NCBI RefSeq assembly: GCF_011386835.1 | Contig: NC_088801.1 | Location: forward strand, 17,160,824-17,224,823 | Length of the DNA stretch: 64,000 nucleotides | DNA from: Chrysemys picta bellii | Lineage: Eukaryota; Chordata; Testudines; Emydidae | Reading direction: 5' to 3' | In this document: piece by piece, positions 35,877-46,800 of the stretch | Layout: each line of letters begins with the position of its first letter | Numbering within the stretch: the stretch's first letter is position 1 | Position numbers and translations under genes: made by a program | Notes under the pieces: model-generated | Database searches by the model: none | What the model was told of the DNA's origin: nothing | The model's input: only the letters and a program-made list of their open reading frames with translations

Positions 35877-36062
35877 TTGAACTAACCTCGTTATCTCCAT
35901 ATTGATTTATACCTGCCTCTGGAAATGTCCATTGCGTCTGATGAAGTGGGCATTCACCCACGAAAGCTTATGCTCCAATACTTCTGTTAGTCTTAAAGGT
36001 GCCACAGGACCCCCTGTTGCTTTTTACAGATTCAGACTAACATGGCTACCCCTCTGATACCT
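35466..36062 (+). mobile_element. 5'-truncated Penelope-like element (variant tail)
   Basis: A PLE in sense orientation carrying only the GIY-YIG end and the 3' tail. The tail differs from the 12244 copy: GATGAAGTGGGCATTCACCC, ACGAAAGCTTATGCTCCAAT, ACTTCTGTTAGTCTTAAAGG, then CAGATTCAGACTAACATGGC and CTACCCCTCTGATAC. It therefore belongs to another subfamily. No target duplication was resolved. Confidence 0.8.
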
Positions 36063-37794
36063 GACTTACAGGTATTGTGTATCAGCCTATACTTTGAGAG
36101 GTGCTTTCTTATTTCTAATATATAGCACATGCTCTGTAATGATTTAATGGCTTGAACAATACATTCAAACCATTTTCCCTTTTCAAGTTGTCCTGAATCA
36201 GGAAATCCATGTAAAACTTTATCAACCAATTCAGAGAACAGTTTGTTATAATGACTCATCTTTGATGCAATGCCAGCATGAATGACTCTTTTAAAGACAA
36301 AAATACAACACAAATGAATGAAGTCTAGTAATGGAAGGACATCTTAACACCCATACAAGGGCATCCTAACTGCCAACTTCATAAGCTTGTTAAAGGAGAG
36401 TGTGTAGGAAAGCATGACCCCAGACACTTCACCACAGAGGTGGGAACAATGTGATTCCTATCAAAGTAAATTGCAGAAATCAATGACTTTATCTAATACA
36501 ATGCTTAGAACAAAGAAATTACTTCTCGCTCTTCTTTGAATTACAAAATTTGATGTCCTTGGGAGACAAGGTTGCATTACCGAAAATTCACACTGTCAAC
36601 TAAAATAGAAATACATATTTGAGCATTGTTTGCTCAAAAATGATACTTCAAACAAAGATGCTTAATAATGTTACCCTATAACAATATATACATGCTAAAC
36701 AGAATATAGTCAAAGATCAAATCCCATTATAAAGAAACTGGGTCTCCTGCTCCCACTGAAGTCAATGGGAATTTAGCCATTGAGTTCAATGAGAGGATTG
36801 GCCCACTGGATCAGATTTTCAAGCGGGTGTAAATCTATGTAGCTCCATTGAAGTCAATGAGGCTATACAGATTTAAAATAGTTAATGATCTGGCCTATTA
36901 TCTCTACATATACAAAATGTTCTATAAAAGACATAAGTAGTACACTGATGATGCATCTTTTGGTCTAATACCTCAATTCCTATTGCCAATAGAGCCAACA
37001 GTTGCAGATAGACCCAGCGCAGCCTCAAAATGGTAAGAGTTCTCAAATTAATGTGAAGATATAAATCACTGAAGACACTGATCTATGAAACTTCACAATG
37101 CAACAACCTCAATGAGATTTGTCAGAAAGCTGAATTTCAAAAAGATGAACTAAGAGGGAGCAATTCAATTTCCCCTCTCCACCAATACATTGAGATGAAA
37201 ACAACAAACTGACATTGGATGAAATCTTGCTGAAATTCCATTATTTTCATTATGGTGAAAAGCCACTGTCCTCTCTAGCATCCCCACCCCCCAGTTCTAT
37301 GAGAATATTCTCATTAACAAGGAGGCATTCACAATCATAATTATAAATAAAACAACAGTACAGTAACAATATCTATCGAGGGAAACATGAGGGACATTTT
37401 CAAAAGGCCACACTTCCTTTTTGGTATGGCACTGGAAAAGAAATCTGACCACATCTAGGAATTATACAATTTCATGAAAAACATTTGGAAAAAAATCAAG
37501 TTACTATTAAAATATTTCATTTAATTACAAAGACATTTCAAAACATTAAACAAAAAGAGTGAATGGTTAGAAGACACACAGTAGCAAATTCAGTTAAGAA
37601 CAGCCTCAAGAGGCTCTGAAGTATCCACAGGTGACAGTAGTTTTCAGCTCCTATGAAGCCTGAGAAGAAATATGCTCAGGTTGAAAAAGAATGCCTGGCA
37701 AGGAAACAAATGCTTGATTTTTCTGCTGTTATTTATATTACAATAATGCCTAATAGAACTGGGGCTCCACTGTACCAGGTGGTGTACAAACATA
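36063..37794. other. Intronic sequence with an old dispersed repeat
   Basis: The repeat at 36743-36895 is described separately. No splice-flanked exon or other element was recognised. Confidence 0.4.
36743..36895. repeat. Old dispersed repeat (GAAGTCAATGGGA type)
   Basis: CCCACTGAAGTCAATGGGAA, TTCAATGAGAGGATTGGCCC, CAGATTTTCAAGCGGGTGTA and CATTGAAGTCAATGAGGC. This is the clearest member of the family scattered through the window. Confidence 0.5.
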
Positions 37795-37796
37795 TA

Positions 37797-37914
37797 GGGT
37801 GACCAGATGTCTCAATTTTATAGGGACAGCCCCGATATTTGGAGCTTTGTCTTATATAGGTGCCTATTACTCCCCACCTTGTCCCGATTTTTCATATTTG
37901 CTATCTGGTCACCC
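37797..37914. mobile_element. Short MITE with GGGTGACCAGAT ends
   Basis: Inverted termini GGGTGACCAGAT and ATCTGGTCACCC with TA on both sides. Wider flanks ACAAACAT and ACAAATAT are also nearly identical, so either a TA target (mariner-like) or an 8-bp target (hAT-like) is possible. The interior contains GGGACAGCCCCGATATTTGG and TTGTCCCGATTTTTC. It lies inside an older repeat (CTGTACCAGGTGGTGTACAAA to CCCTACTCCATGGAGCTTA). Confidence 0.7.
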
Positions 37915-37916
37915 TA

Positions 37917-40241
37917 CAAATATGCCATGAAATGGTCCCTACTCCATGGAGCTTAAAATCCAATTTGGGATCTTATGACCTAATTTGGCAGTTTACAACC
38001 TAAGAGTCACTTGCATTGACTGGGAATCTTTTTGTCTGTTAACAGAACACAATCCATTAGTGTCATTGATCAGCTGTCAGGCATTAATAAATAGAGCACT
38101 TGCCTGTCTTAACATTAAGCCGCCTGAAACATATGAAGAACCATTAACATCAGAGTACATTCCAGAATAAGAGGTGTTAGCAGTAACCTACATGCTATCA
38201 GAGTGTCTTGTGACAGAGACCTGTCTGAAACAAAAAGGTGACTTAAAGGGGGTCAAGGCTGTTTGTGTAACTGGAGTGGCTGATTTCTTTATTAGCAGTT
38301 GATGATGATGTGACCCACTTTTGGCCCCGACTGCACTAAAAAAGTACCTGTTTTATAGCTACCCCAGTACTAGCAATGCTGTAAGTGCTAGGACAGACAG
38401 CCTCGGGTGTTTTAAACACTCAATCATGTAAATCTGCTTAAGTGGCAAAAATGCCAGAGCCCTGTCTATACTTGCTGCACCATTGTTGGCTGCTGCAGGT
38501 ACTACAGATACTAATTTTGCTAGCATACATGCTGAGGAAAACCAGCTTACTAGATAGATGTCTCACCTCCTCCCAACAGGCAAAATTAAGAAACACATAA
38601 CAAAGAAAAAACAATACTCCATTCCTGGTACTTATTGTTCTGGCTACTACTAAGGAATCATTAGAAAAATTACACTCTCACTCACAGAAGTTGGAGCTTA
38701 CTTCCATGTTTATCACAGCCAGATTGTGCTTAAAATGCACTTATGTGGAAAACCAGAGCAGTTCCATTTTCAGACATAGTGAGGCTCCTGCAGATGCAGA
38801 CCATGTCCTTATATCAGCTTCAGATGTTGGACTATGAAATGTCAGCTTCTACTTTTTTGGTTATAGTTTCTTTAATTTTTAAGTCACTGGACTTTGTTAA
38901 AAATAGATTGATCACTGATGTAAACTCATACTAAGCAGAGATCTGATGTGGGAATACTGCTTTAGAAATGCATCTAACCCAGGAATGAAACAGACAAAAA
39001 GCACATGGCATGGGATAACTTTAATGTTATTTGTGAGGCAGAAAAGTACCTCTGCTATATTATAATCATTCATACACATAGCTCCAATTAAAAAACAAAC
39101 AAACGAACAAACCTCCATCCCATATTTATCAATGCATAGTTAGCAAAAGTGTATATATTGTAAAGTAACATTAATACTAGCTCCTAGTGGGTATCTGCCC
39201 CCAATTAGTTAAACTGCAAACTTCTTCTCTGGAAGCTATCAAAATGCATGGAGATGCCTCTGAGGCTTCCATAGGTTCAACTCTCCTTGAGCCTTCTCTG
39301 CTATTCTAAATGCATAAACTTGACCTCAGTACTCTCTACATTTCAATTTACAAAACAATATACATGATAACTGATGGAATAATAAATTCTGAAAGTTGTT
39401 TCTTGCAATGTCGCTATACAGTCTTGATACATTCCTATACAAAGTACATTAAATGCTATTTTGTCTGCAGACCTCCAAGTGTTCAGCACTATCCCTCATC
39501 ATGAGTGCGTGACATGGAAGAAGAATGTTCAGGCTGCAGATATGGATAGTGAATGTACATGGAGTTTCTTCACAGGAAGTCTTCATGCTGCCATAAGACA
39601 GACAATCCAGGGCTGTGCACAACTCACTCAAGTAATTTGACTAGACAAGTTGAAAAAAGGCAGCAAATGCTCCCAATGATATTTGCTTAGAAATTACAAC
39701 AAGCTTGAGGATTCAACAATCTCATCTCATTCTCAGTGGCATCCAATTTTTCCCCAGGACCTTATTGTCCTAATCATAAGATGAGATTATTTCATCCTAG
39801 CTTGCTACAACACTTTCTAGCTCAGTCACTCTTAAATCTGCCTTTTGAATTTTAATAGCAACCTCATGTATTTTTTGTTATCTATTACACCCAACAGGAC
39901 CTGAAGTGAATCAAGGCATTTATATACTAAGTCCAACCCTCATGACAGTGAGGGTCTGGTGAATTAAAGCAGTACCTCCATTGAGATGGCTTTTTAGAGG
40001 GGCAGATGATGAGGTCCTAGTGACATTAACTTTTCTGCTCTCTAAGTGGAATTTTTTTAGACTCTCTTTATTTGTTAATGGGAATCCTTTCAGGCTATTA
40101 AGGTCTGTGATCCAGGTCTGGACAGCTTACTGTACTAAGCAAAAGTAACTAAGCAATCAATTTAGAATGCAAAATAAGTATAACAAGAGAAAACGAGAGG
40201 TCCAGTATAAATTAGCTATCAGCTTTGAAACCAACACATGC
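37917..40241. other. Intronic sequence, no gene seen
   Basis: AT-rich, with only chance frames of up to 68 codons. No exon or classifiable element was recognised, apart from the flank of the old repeat around 37920-37970. Confidence 0.45.
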
Positions 40242-40250
40242 CTCCTATAG

Positions 40251-41553
40251 GTTTCAGAGTGGTAGCCATGTTAGTCTCTATCAGCAAAAACAACGAGAAG
40301 TCCTTGTGGCACCTTAGAGACTAACAAATTTATTTGGGCATAAGCTTTCGTGGGCTAAAACCCACATCATCAGATACATGGAGCGGAAAATACAATAGGC
40401 AGGTATAAATACACAACACATGAAAAGATGGGAGTTGCTTTACCAAGTGCAGAACTTACTCCAGTTTTGCAGTTTCTCATTGGAGTCTGTTTTTGAAGTT
40501 TTTTTTTTTTTTGAAGAATTGACACTGTTAACTCCGTTATTGAGTGTCCAGGGAGACTGAAGTGTTCACCTACTGGTTTTTGAATGTTATAATTCTTGAT
40601 GTCTGATTTTTGTCAGTTTAGTCTCTTGTGTAGAGACTGTCTGGTTTGGCCAATGTACATGGCAGAGGGGCATTGCTGGCACATGATGGCATATATCACA
40701 TTGGTAGATGTGCAGGTGAACGAGCCCCTGATGGTGTGGCTGATGTGGTTAGGTCCTATGATGGTGTCCCTTGAATAGATATGCGGACAGAGTTGGCAAC
40801 GGGGTTTGTTGCAGGGATTGGTTCCTGGGTTAGTGTTTTTGTTCTGTGGTGTGTAGTTGCTGGTGAGTATTTGCTTCAGATTGGGGGGCTGTCTAAGCAA
40901 GGACCGGCCTGCTCCCAAGGTCTGTGAGAGTGAGGGATCGTCCTTCAGGATAGGTTGTAGATCCTTGATCTTTGATGATGCTCTGGAGAGGTTTTAGTTG
41001 GGGGCTGTAGGTGACGGCTAGTGGCGTTCTGTTACTTTCTTTGTTGGGCCTGTCCTGTGGTAGGTGACTTCTGGGTACCCTTATGGCTCTGTCAATCTGT
41101 TTCTTCACTTCACCAGGTGGGTATTGTAGTTTGACAGATTGACAGATATAATTAATTTGCAAACTGGACACCATCAAATTAGGCCTGAATAAAGACTGGG
41201 GGTGAATGGGTCACTAAAAAACTAATTTCCCTCTGCTAATACTCACACCTTCTTATCAACTGTTTGAAATGGGCCACCTTGATTGCATTGGCCTCATTAG
41301 CACTACAAAAGTGATTTTCCCCTTCGTATTCACCCCTTCTTGTCAACTGTTGAGAATAGGCCACTTCCACCTTAATTGAATTGGCTCGTTAGCACTGACC
41401 CCTCCACTTGGTAAGGCAACTCCCATCTTTTCATGTGCTGTGTATTTATACCTGCCTACTGTATTTTCCACTCCATGCATCTGATGAAGTGGGTTTTAGC
41501 CCATGAAATCTTATGCCCAAATAAATTTGTTAGTCTCTAAGGTGCCACAAGGA
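40251..41553. mobile_element. Inverted double Penelope-like insertion
   Basis: The left arm (40251 to about 41136) is a minus-strand PLE with its 3' end outermost (GTTTCAGAGTGGTAGCCATG). The right arm (about 41137-41553) is a plus-strand PLE whose 3' end is also outermost (AATTTGTTAGTCTCTAAGGT then GCCACAAGGA). CTCCTATAG occurs at 40242-40250 and 41554-41562, so one 9-bp target duplication brackets both arms. The right arm contains an imperfect internal duplication of about 85 bp (CACACCTTCTTATCAACTG and CACCCCTTCTTGTCAACTG units). The left arm appears to lack the segment encoding the protein C-terminus. Confidence 0.83.
40613..41136 (-). pseudogene. PLE fragment of the left arm (linker and GIY-YIG start)
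   Basis: Minus-strand blocks EVKKQIDRAIRVPRSHL, NKESNRTPLAVTYSPQLKPL, CNKPRCQLCPHIYS and TNVIYAIMCQQCPSAMYIGQ in two frames separated by frameshifts near 40910. The frame ends soon after the YIG motif. It is non-coding today. Confidence 0.78.
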
Positions 41554-41562
41554 CTCCTATAG

Positions 41563-42539
41563 TTTTTTCTTGATTTGAAATACATTTATTCACTTGTTTT
41601 ATTTTCTGGTGGCAGTGGGGTGTAGTAGAATAAATCATTGCTTTAGACAGCACATTAACAAATGCAATAATAATGTTTTCTTGTATAGCTAACATCTTTT
41701 GTTCAGTACGAGCTGACCGAATTTGAACGAAAAAAAAAAGGATTCACATAAATCAGAAGCAGAAACATCCCAAATTGTTCATAGTTTAACATTACTGCTG
41801 TCAGGCAAAACATATAAAATTCCTCTTTTTCATCTCTGGATTTGACTTACAAAGTGAACAGAGTGAGCAGTAAAATCCCCTAGATTAAATGTGTATGATG
41901 GATAAGAGAACAAAGTGTTTTCTTTATGTCTCTAATATGAACCCACGACCACTCGCATATCAATCTAAATCTACTACACATTATTCTTCACTCAAAATAC
42001 TCCTAAATGTTGCAGGCTATCATCCTTATTGAACAGTTCTGCAGAGTTACATTAATAAATTTTCTGATGATGCTTTTATTGCCTGTTCCATCTATCAGCA
42101 AACATTTATTTCTTTTGAAAAAGTTCAGATTTAGAAGGCACGTAAAGTAAAGGGAAACTGCATAGTGAAATGAAAAAATGGAGAAAAACTTAAGACTAAT
42201 CCTAATTAAATGGCTAAAGCAGAGCAAATAGCTTATTAGATGGATAATGGAATATAGAGTCTTTTGCCACTAGGTCAGCAGTTGAAATGTAATCTGTAAT
42301 GACCAACAAGTAGAATAGCTGTCCGGTGACCCATAAGAAATGAGTTGCCGTTGGTCTCATCCAGTCCATAGTAAACAGATATCTACATTGCAAACACCTC
42401 CATTGTATCTAGGACTTTTGTTGTCTGCATTGATATCAAGGACTGCATAGACAAGGGAATGGAATGACACTTTCAGCTTTGGTGACCCTTTCAATTCAGG
42501 ACTGAGACAAGCTGGCAGAGCACTAAGGGAGTGTCATGT
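41563..42539. other. Intronic sequence, no gene seen
   Basis: AT-rich, with short chance frames only. It ends at the target site of the gypsy insertion. Confidence 0.45.
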
Positions 42540-42544
42540 GGCAC
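42540..42544. other. Target site duplication, left copy
   Basis: GGCAC directly before the TG of the 5' LTR; it matches 49303-49307 exactly. Confidence 0.85.
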
Positions 42545-42666
42545 TGTAGGGGGCCAGGGTGGCTGCCCTCTGAACCTGAGGGTAAAGGGCCTTTCCCTCA
42601 GCCTGAGTGGGCGGGGCCAGCCCAAGCTTGCTCCACCCCCCGGAAGGGGAGGGGTGGAACAGGAAG

Positions 42667-42673
42667 TATAAAG
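42667..42673 (+). promoter_or_regulatory. LTR TATA box
   Basis: TATAAAG, followed closely by a GC box, with transcription expected to begin near 42695-42700. The same box is at 48245 in the 3' LTR. The start site is an inference from spacing. Confidence 0.65.
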
Positions 42674-43162
42674 GGCGGGGCCCTTAGCTCAGTTGGGGCA
42701 GCACCAGGGAGGGAGGCAGACACAGACTGTGGGCTGCTCCCTTCAGAGCCTGCCGCCACACCAGGGGAGGCCCTGGACCCATGGAAACCTCACCTGGAGG
42801 ACGGACTGGGGCTGCCAGGACTGCCCGCTGCAGAGTACCCAGAGGAACTGGAGGAGTCGGAGGGGGAGCGGGAGCTGCCAGCAGCCGAGTACCCAGAGGA
42901 GCTGGAGGAGCCTGAGCCTGAGGGGGGGCCGGAGCTGCCAGCAGCGGACTACCCCGACGCACTCACGGGACCAGAGGGATTCGGGCGAGCAATCGGGTAG
43001 GAAGTAGCCCAGGGACAGAGCTGCACAGTGGTGAGTCTACGTAGCGGGACGACCCCGCTGACCCAGTGGTGGGACCCTCGTTCTGCCACTGTCAGGGCCC
43101 TGGGCTGGAGCGCAGTGGTGTAGGGTGGGCCTGCGCTCCCCTACCCGGCAGAGCCACGCCGG

Positions 43163-43642
43163 GACCTTTGCCGGCGCTCCCCTGCCTGAGGGGCGCGCTA
43201 CTGACCTTTGCCGGCGCTCTCCTGCCTGAGGGGCGCGCTACAGACCTTTGCCGGCGCTCCCCTGCCTGAGGGGCGCGCTACAGACCTTTGCCGGCGCTCC
43301 CCTGCCTGAGGGGCGCGCTACAGACCTTTGCCGGCGCTCCCCTGCCTGAGGGGCGCGCTACTGACCTTTGCCGGCGCTCCCCTGCCTGAGGGGCGCGCTA
43401 CAGACCTTTGCCGGCGCTCCCCTGCCTGAGGGGCGCGCTACAGACCTTTGCCGGCGCTCCCCTGCCTGAGGGGCGCGCTACAGACCTTTGCCGGCGCTCC
43501 CCTGCCTGAGGGGCGCGCTACTGACCTTTGCCGGCGCTCCCCTGCCTGAGGGGCGCGCTACTGACCTTTGCCGGCGCTCCCCTGCCTGAGGGGCGCGCTA
43601 CTGACCTTTGCCGGCGCTCCCCTGCCTGAGGGGCGCGCTACA
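43163..43642 (+). repeat. Minisatellite in 5' LTR, 12 units of 40 bp
   Basis: The unit begins GACCTTTGCCGGCGCTCCCC and ends GGGGCGCGCTACT or GGGGCGCGCTACA. The order of the last base (T or A) is T A A A T A A A T T T A. Within each unit GCGCTCCCCT and AGGGGCGCGC are nearly complementary around a GCCTG loop, so each could form a 10-bp stem with one mismatch. Confidence 0.95.
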
Positions 43643-43766
43643 GACTCTGGCTGGCGGCCGCCCCGCCGCTAATTCCCCGCTGACGGAGGCGTGACCCAGG
43701 CCGGCCAGTGACCTCATAGCTCCCCACCGCCCCCTAGCGGGTAGGTGGGCCAACGCCGATCACAAG

Positions 43767-43782
43767 TGGTGGAGAATGCAGG
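43767..43782 (+). other. Primer binding site, tRNA-Ala type
   Basis: TGGTGGAGAATGCAGG starts two bases after the LTR. It complements the 3' end of a vertebrate tRNA-Ala(AGC) whose acceptor strand ends ATTCTCC-A-CCA (15 of 16 positions by memory of that tRNA, including the G3:U70 position). Confidence 0.7.
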
Positions 43783-43847
43783 TAGCGCCCCCTATCCCTG
43801 CCGGAAGGGATTAGAGCAAGGAGGCAGCGATAGCCCCTAAACAGAAG

Positions 43848-46800
43848 ATGGAGATGGAAAGGCTCATCAAGGTACTGGCCGAGACTCAGCAGCAGCAGCA
43901 GCAACAACTCATACAGCAGCTGGGTACCCAACAGCAGCAGTTGCTCCAAACCTTGGGGGCCCAGCACCGCGAACAACAGACCCAATGTTTCCAGCAACTT
44001 GCCGCCCTATGGCCGAGCCCCGGTGGAGCCCAGCCGGGTGGGGTGACCACCCCCAACCCGCCTGCTCCACCAATCCGTCTGGCCAAGATGGGGCCTGAGG
44101 ATGACCCAGAGGCTTACCTGGTGACCTTCGAGCGGGTTGCTGCAGTAGCTGGTTGGGCGCCGGACCAATGGGCCACCCTGCTTGCCCCCTATCTAACGGG
44201 GCCGGCCCAGAAGGCTTACCGGAGGCTACCAGATGATGAAGCCCGTGTTTACGCCAGAGTAAAAGCGGCTATCCTGGATGCCTTCGACGTCACCCCGGAA
44301 ACTTTTCGGCGACGGTTTCGGGGAAAGCTTTACCCCCCGGGTGCCCGGCCCCGGGCTGTGGCACAGGAATTAAAGGATGCAGCGTGCCGATGGCTACAAC
44401 CTGAGCATCGAACTGTGGCTGAGGTGACAGAACAGATCATCCTCGAGCAATTCGTGCACATCCTTCCCACTCCAGGGAGGGCATGGGTGTTGCGGCACCG
44501 ACCTCAAACTCTAAGTGCAGCGGTCACACTGATGGAGAACTTTCTAGAGGCTGAGGCCCCGATAGCACCGACCACCCGACCCCCAAGCTCGGGACCCGGC
44601 GCTCAGAAGCCGGAAAGGGGGTCCACCCCCAAAGTCAATGTGCCCGCTCGAGCTAGACGACCAAACGGCAGCGGCACTACTTTTCCCCGACGGCCCGAGG
44701 CCCCACAACCCGCACCGTCCGGACGTCTGGCCCGTCCATCGGGCCCCGGCCAACCCTGCGGCCACCCGGGTGACCCTGCACGGCCGGGGCGCACAGAGGT
44801 AGGACCTTGCTTTCAGTGTGGTGAGTACGGCCACCTGCAACGAGACTGTACGGCGATGGAATGCGATTTTGGCCAGGTGTACACCGGGGAGCGCCGGGCC
44901 CGCCCACCATCCACGGCCAAACTGACGGCCCCCATGAGCATCGCCGGGACACCTGTTGTGGGTCTAGTTGATTCGGGCTGTGGACAGACTCTTGTCCGCC
45001 AGTCCCTCCTCCCGGACACCGAGCAGATCATCGGGGAGGTACGGATACAGTGCATACATGGAGATGTGAAACCGTACCCCACGGTGCAGGTCCCTCTCAC
45101 GGTAGACGGGGCAACTCAGTTAATGAACGTGGCTGTGGCCCCATCCCTTGCCTACCCAATCATCCTGGGCCGGGACTGGCCAGAATTCGTCGAGGTGCTC
45201 CGGTCCCTATCTCCAGAAGAGGCTTTTGAGGGAGCCCCCTCTGCGACGGACCCAGGCCCCGGCCGGAGCCCCGACCCCGGCGTTGACCCATCCCTTTCAC
45301 CCAGGCAGGATGACCAGGAAACAGGGGGCCCCCCGGTGGACATTAGGGACTTTAGCCGAGACCAAAGGGAGGACCCTACACTCCGGTTTGCCTATGAACA
45401 GCTGGCACGGGTAGAGGGGAAGGTCGTGGAGGCCCAGCGGGCGACCCAATGGCCTAGATTTGAACTTGATCGGGATCGTCTCTACCGCGTAGAGCGGGAC
45501 CCGCAAACTCAAGAGGTCCGGACCCAACTCGTGGTTCCCCGCATTCATCGACGGGCGGTCCTAAAACTAGCCCATGACATCCCAGCCGTAGGCCATTTAG
45601 GACCGGAGAAAACCGCGGCTAGGGTCCTGGCTAAGTTCTTCTGGCCCGGCATCCACCGCGAGGTGAAGGATTATTGTGGGTCATGCCCGGACTGCCAACG
45701 CGCCGCCCCGGCCGGGGTCCGGAAGGCCCCCCTGGTTCCGTTGCCAACAGTGGGCGTTCCGTTTGAACGAGTAGCGATGGACCTGGTCGGACCCTTCCCG
45801 AAAAGTCAGGCAGGCTACCAGTATATCCTTGTCTTGATGGACTACGCCACCCGCTTCCCTGAGGCTATCCCCTTAAGGAGTATCACTGCCCGCACTATCG
45901 CGGCAGAGCTCGTGAAGATCTTCGCCAGGGTAGGCCTCCCTCGAGAGTTACTTACTGACCAAGGGACCAACTTCACCTCTAAGTTGTTCCGTCAAGTATG
46001 TGCCCTGCTGGGGATTAAGAAACTGCAGGCCTCAGTTTACCATCCCCAGACAGATGGGTTAGTCGAACGTTTTAACCGAACCCTGAAGGGAATGTTGCGA
46101 CGTTTCCCCACCCAGGACCTCCGTCAGTGGGATCAACTACTTCCCCCTTTACTACTGGCGGTCCGGGAAGTTCCACAGGCTTCCACGAAGTTCTCTCCAT
46201 TTGAGCTCCTCTATGGGCGACGGCCCCGCGGAGTGATGGACCTCCTGAGAGAAACCTGGGAACATACACCATCCTCAACGCAGGGCCTTTTACAATACGT
46301 CCTGCAGCTGCAGGAGCGGCTGGCCCGGGCAGGTGAACTCGCAAGGGAAAACTTAAAAACGGCCCAAAGGGGCCAGGAGCAGCAATATAATCGGGACACC
46401 CAGATCCGATTATTTGCCCCCGGGGACCGAGTTCTCCTCTTGCTCCCCTCGGAGGAATCAAAGCTGTTGGCCCGCTGGCAGGGTCCGTATGAAGTCCTTC
46501 GCCAAGTGGGGCCTGTCAATTACGAAATCCGGCAGCCTGATCACCGAAAGGGAAAGCAGATTTATCATGTAAATCTTTTAAAACCCTGGCGGGAACGGGA
46601 AGGACTACTAATTGCCCCATACCCACCTGAACCAGACCTTGGGCCACAACCCCCCGAAGACTCTGATAATGGGGAACCCCAGCTGGCCGAGACGCTCACT
46701 GCTGAGCAGCGGGAACAGGCCCTCTGCTTAGTGAAGGCATTCCCCAGGACCTTCACCACGAAGCCCGGACAGACTACGCTCGCATACCATGCAATCCAGA

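Larger units (their letters stand above)
42545..43764 (+). repeat. 5' LTR of the gypsy element (1220 bp)
   Basis: Begins TGTAGGGGGCCAGGG and ends GATCACA. It contains GC boxes (GGGCGGGGCC near 42609 and 42674), a TATA box at 42667, an acidic-repeat coding stretch, a GTGAGT donor-like sequence near 43031 and twelve 40-bp tandem units (43163-43642). No canonical AATAAA was seen. It is CpG-rich. Both LTRs carry the same stop-containing frame. Confidence 0.95.

Noticed and set aside
42684..42700. TTAGCTCAGTTGGGG in the LTR resembles a tRNA A box
   Set aside because: No B box at tRNA spacing and no foldable tRNA; it sits just downstream of the TATA box and is probably coincidental.
42536..43000. 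154-codon frame at the start of the 5' LTR
   Set aside because: Its Met lies in the flanking intron, and the rest is the same LTR-encoded tail that is translated as the end of Pol at the 3' LTR.
43163..43642. Regular repeats considered as a CRISPR array
   Set aside because: The units are contiguous without unique spacers and lie in an LTR; this is a minisatellite in a eukaryotic genome.
46072..46461. Long antisense frames over gag-pol
   Set aside because: These are shadows of the GC-rich polyprotein frame, without domain similarity.
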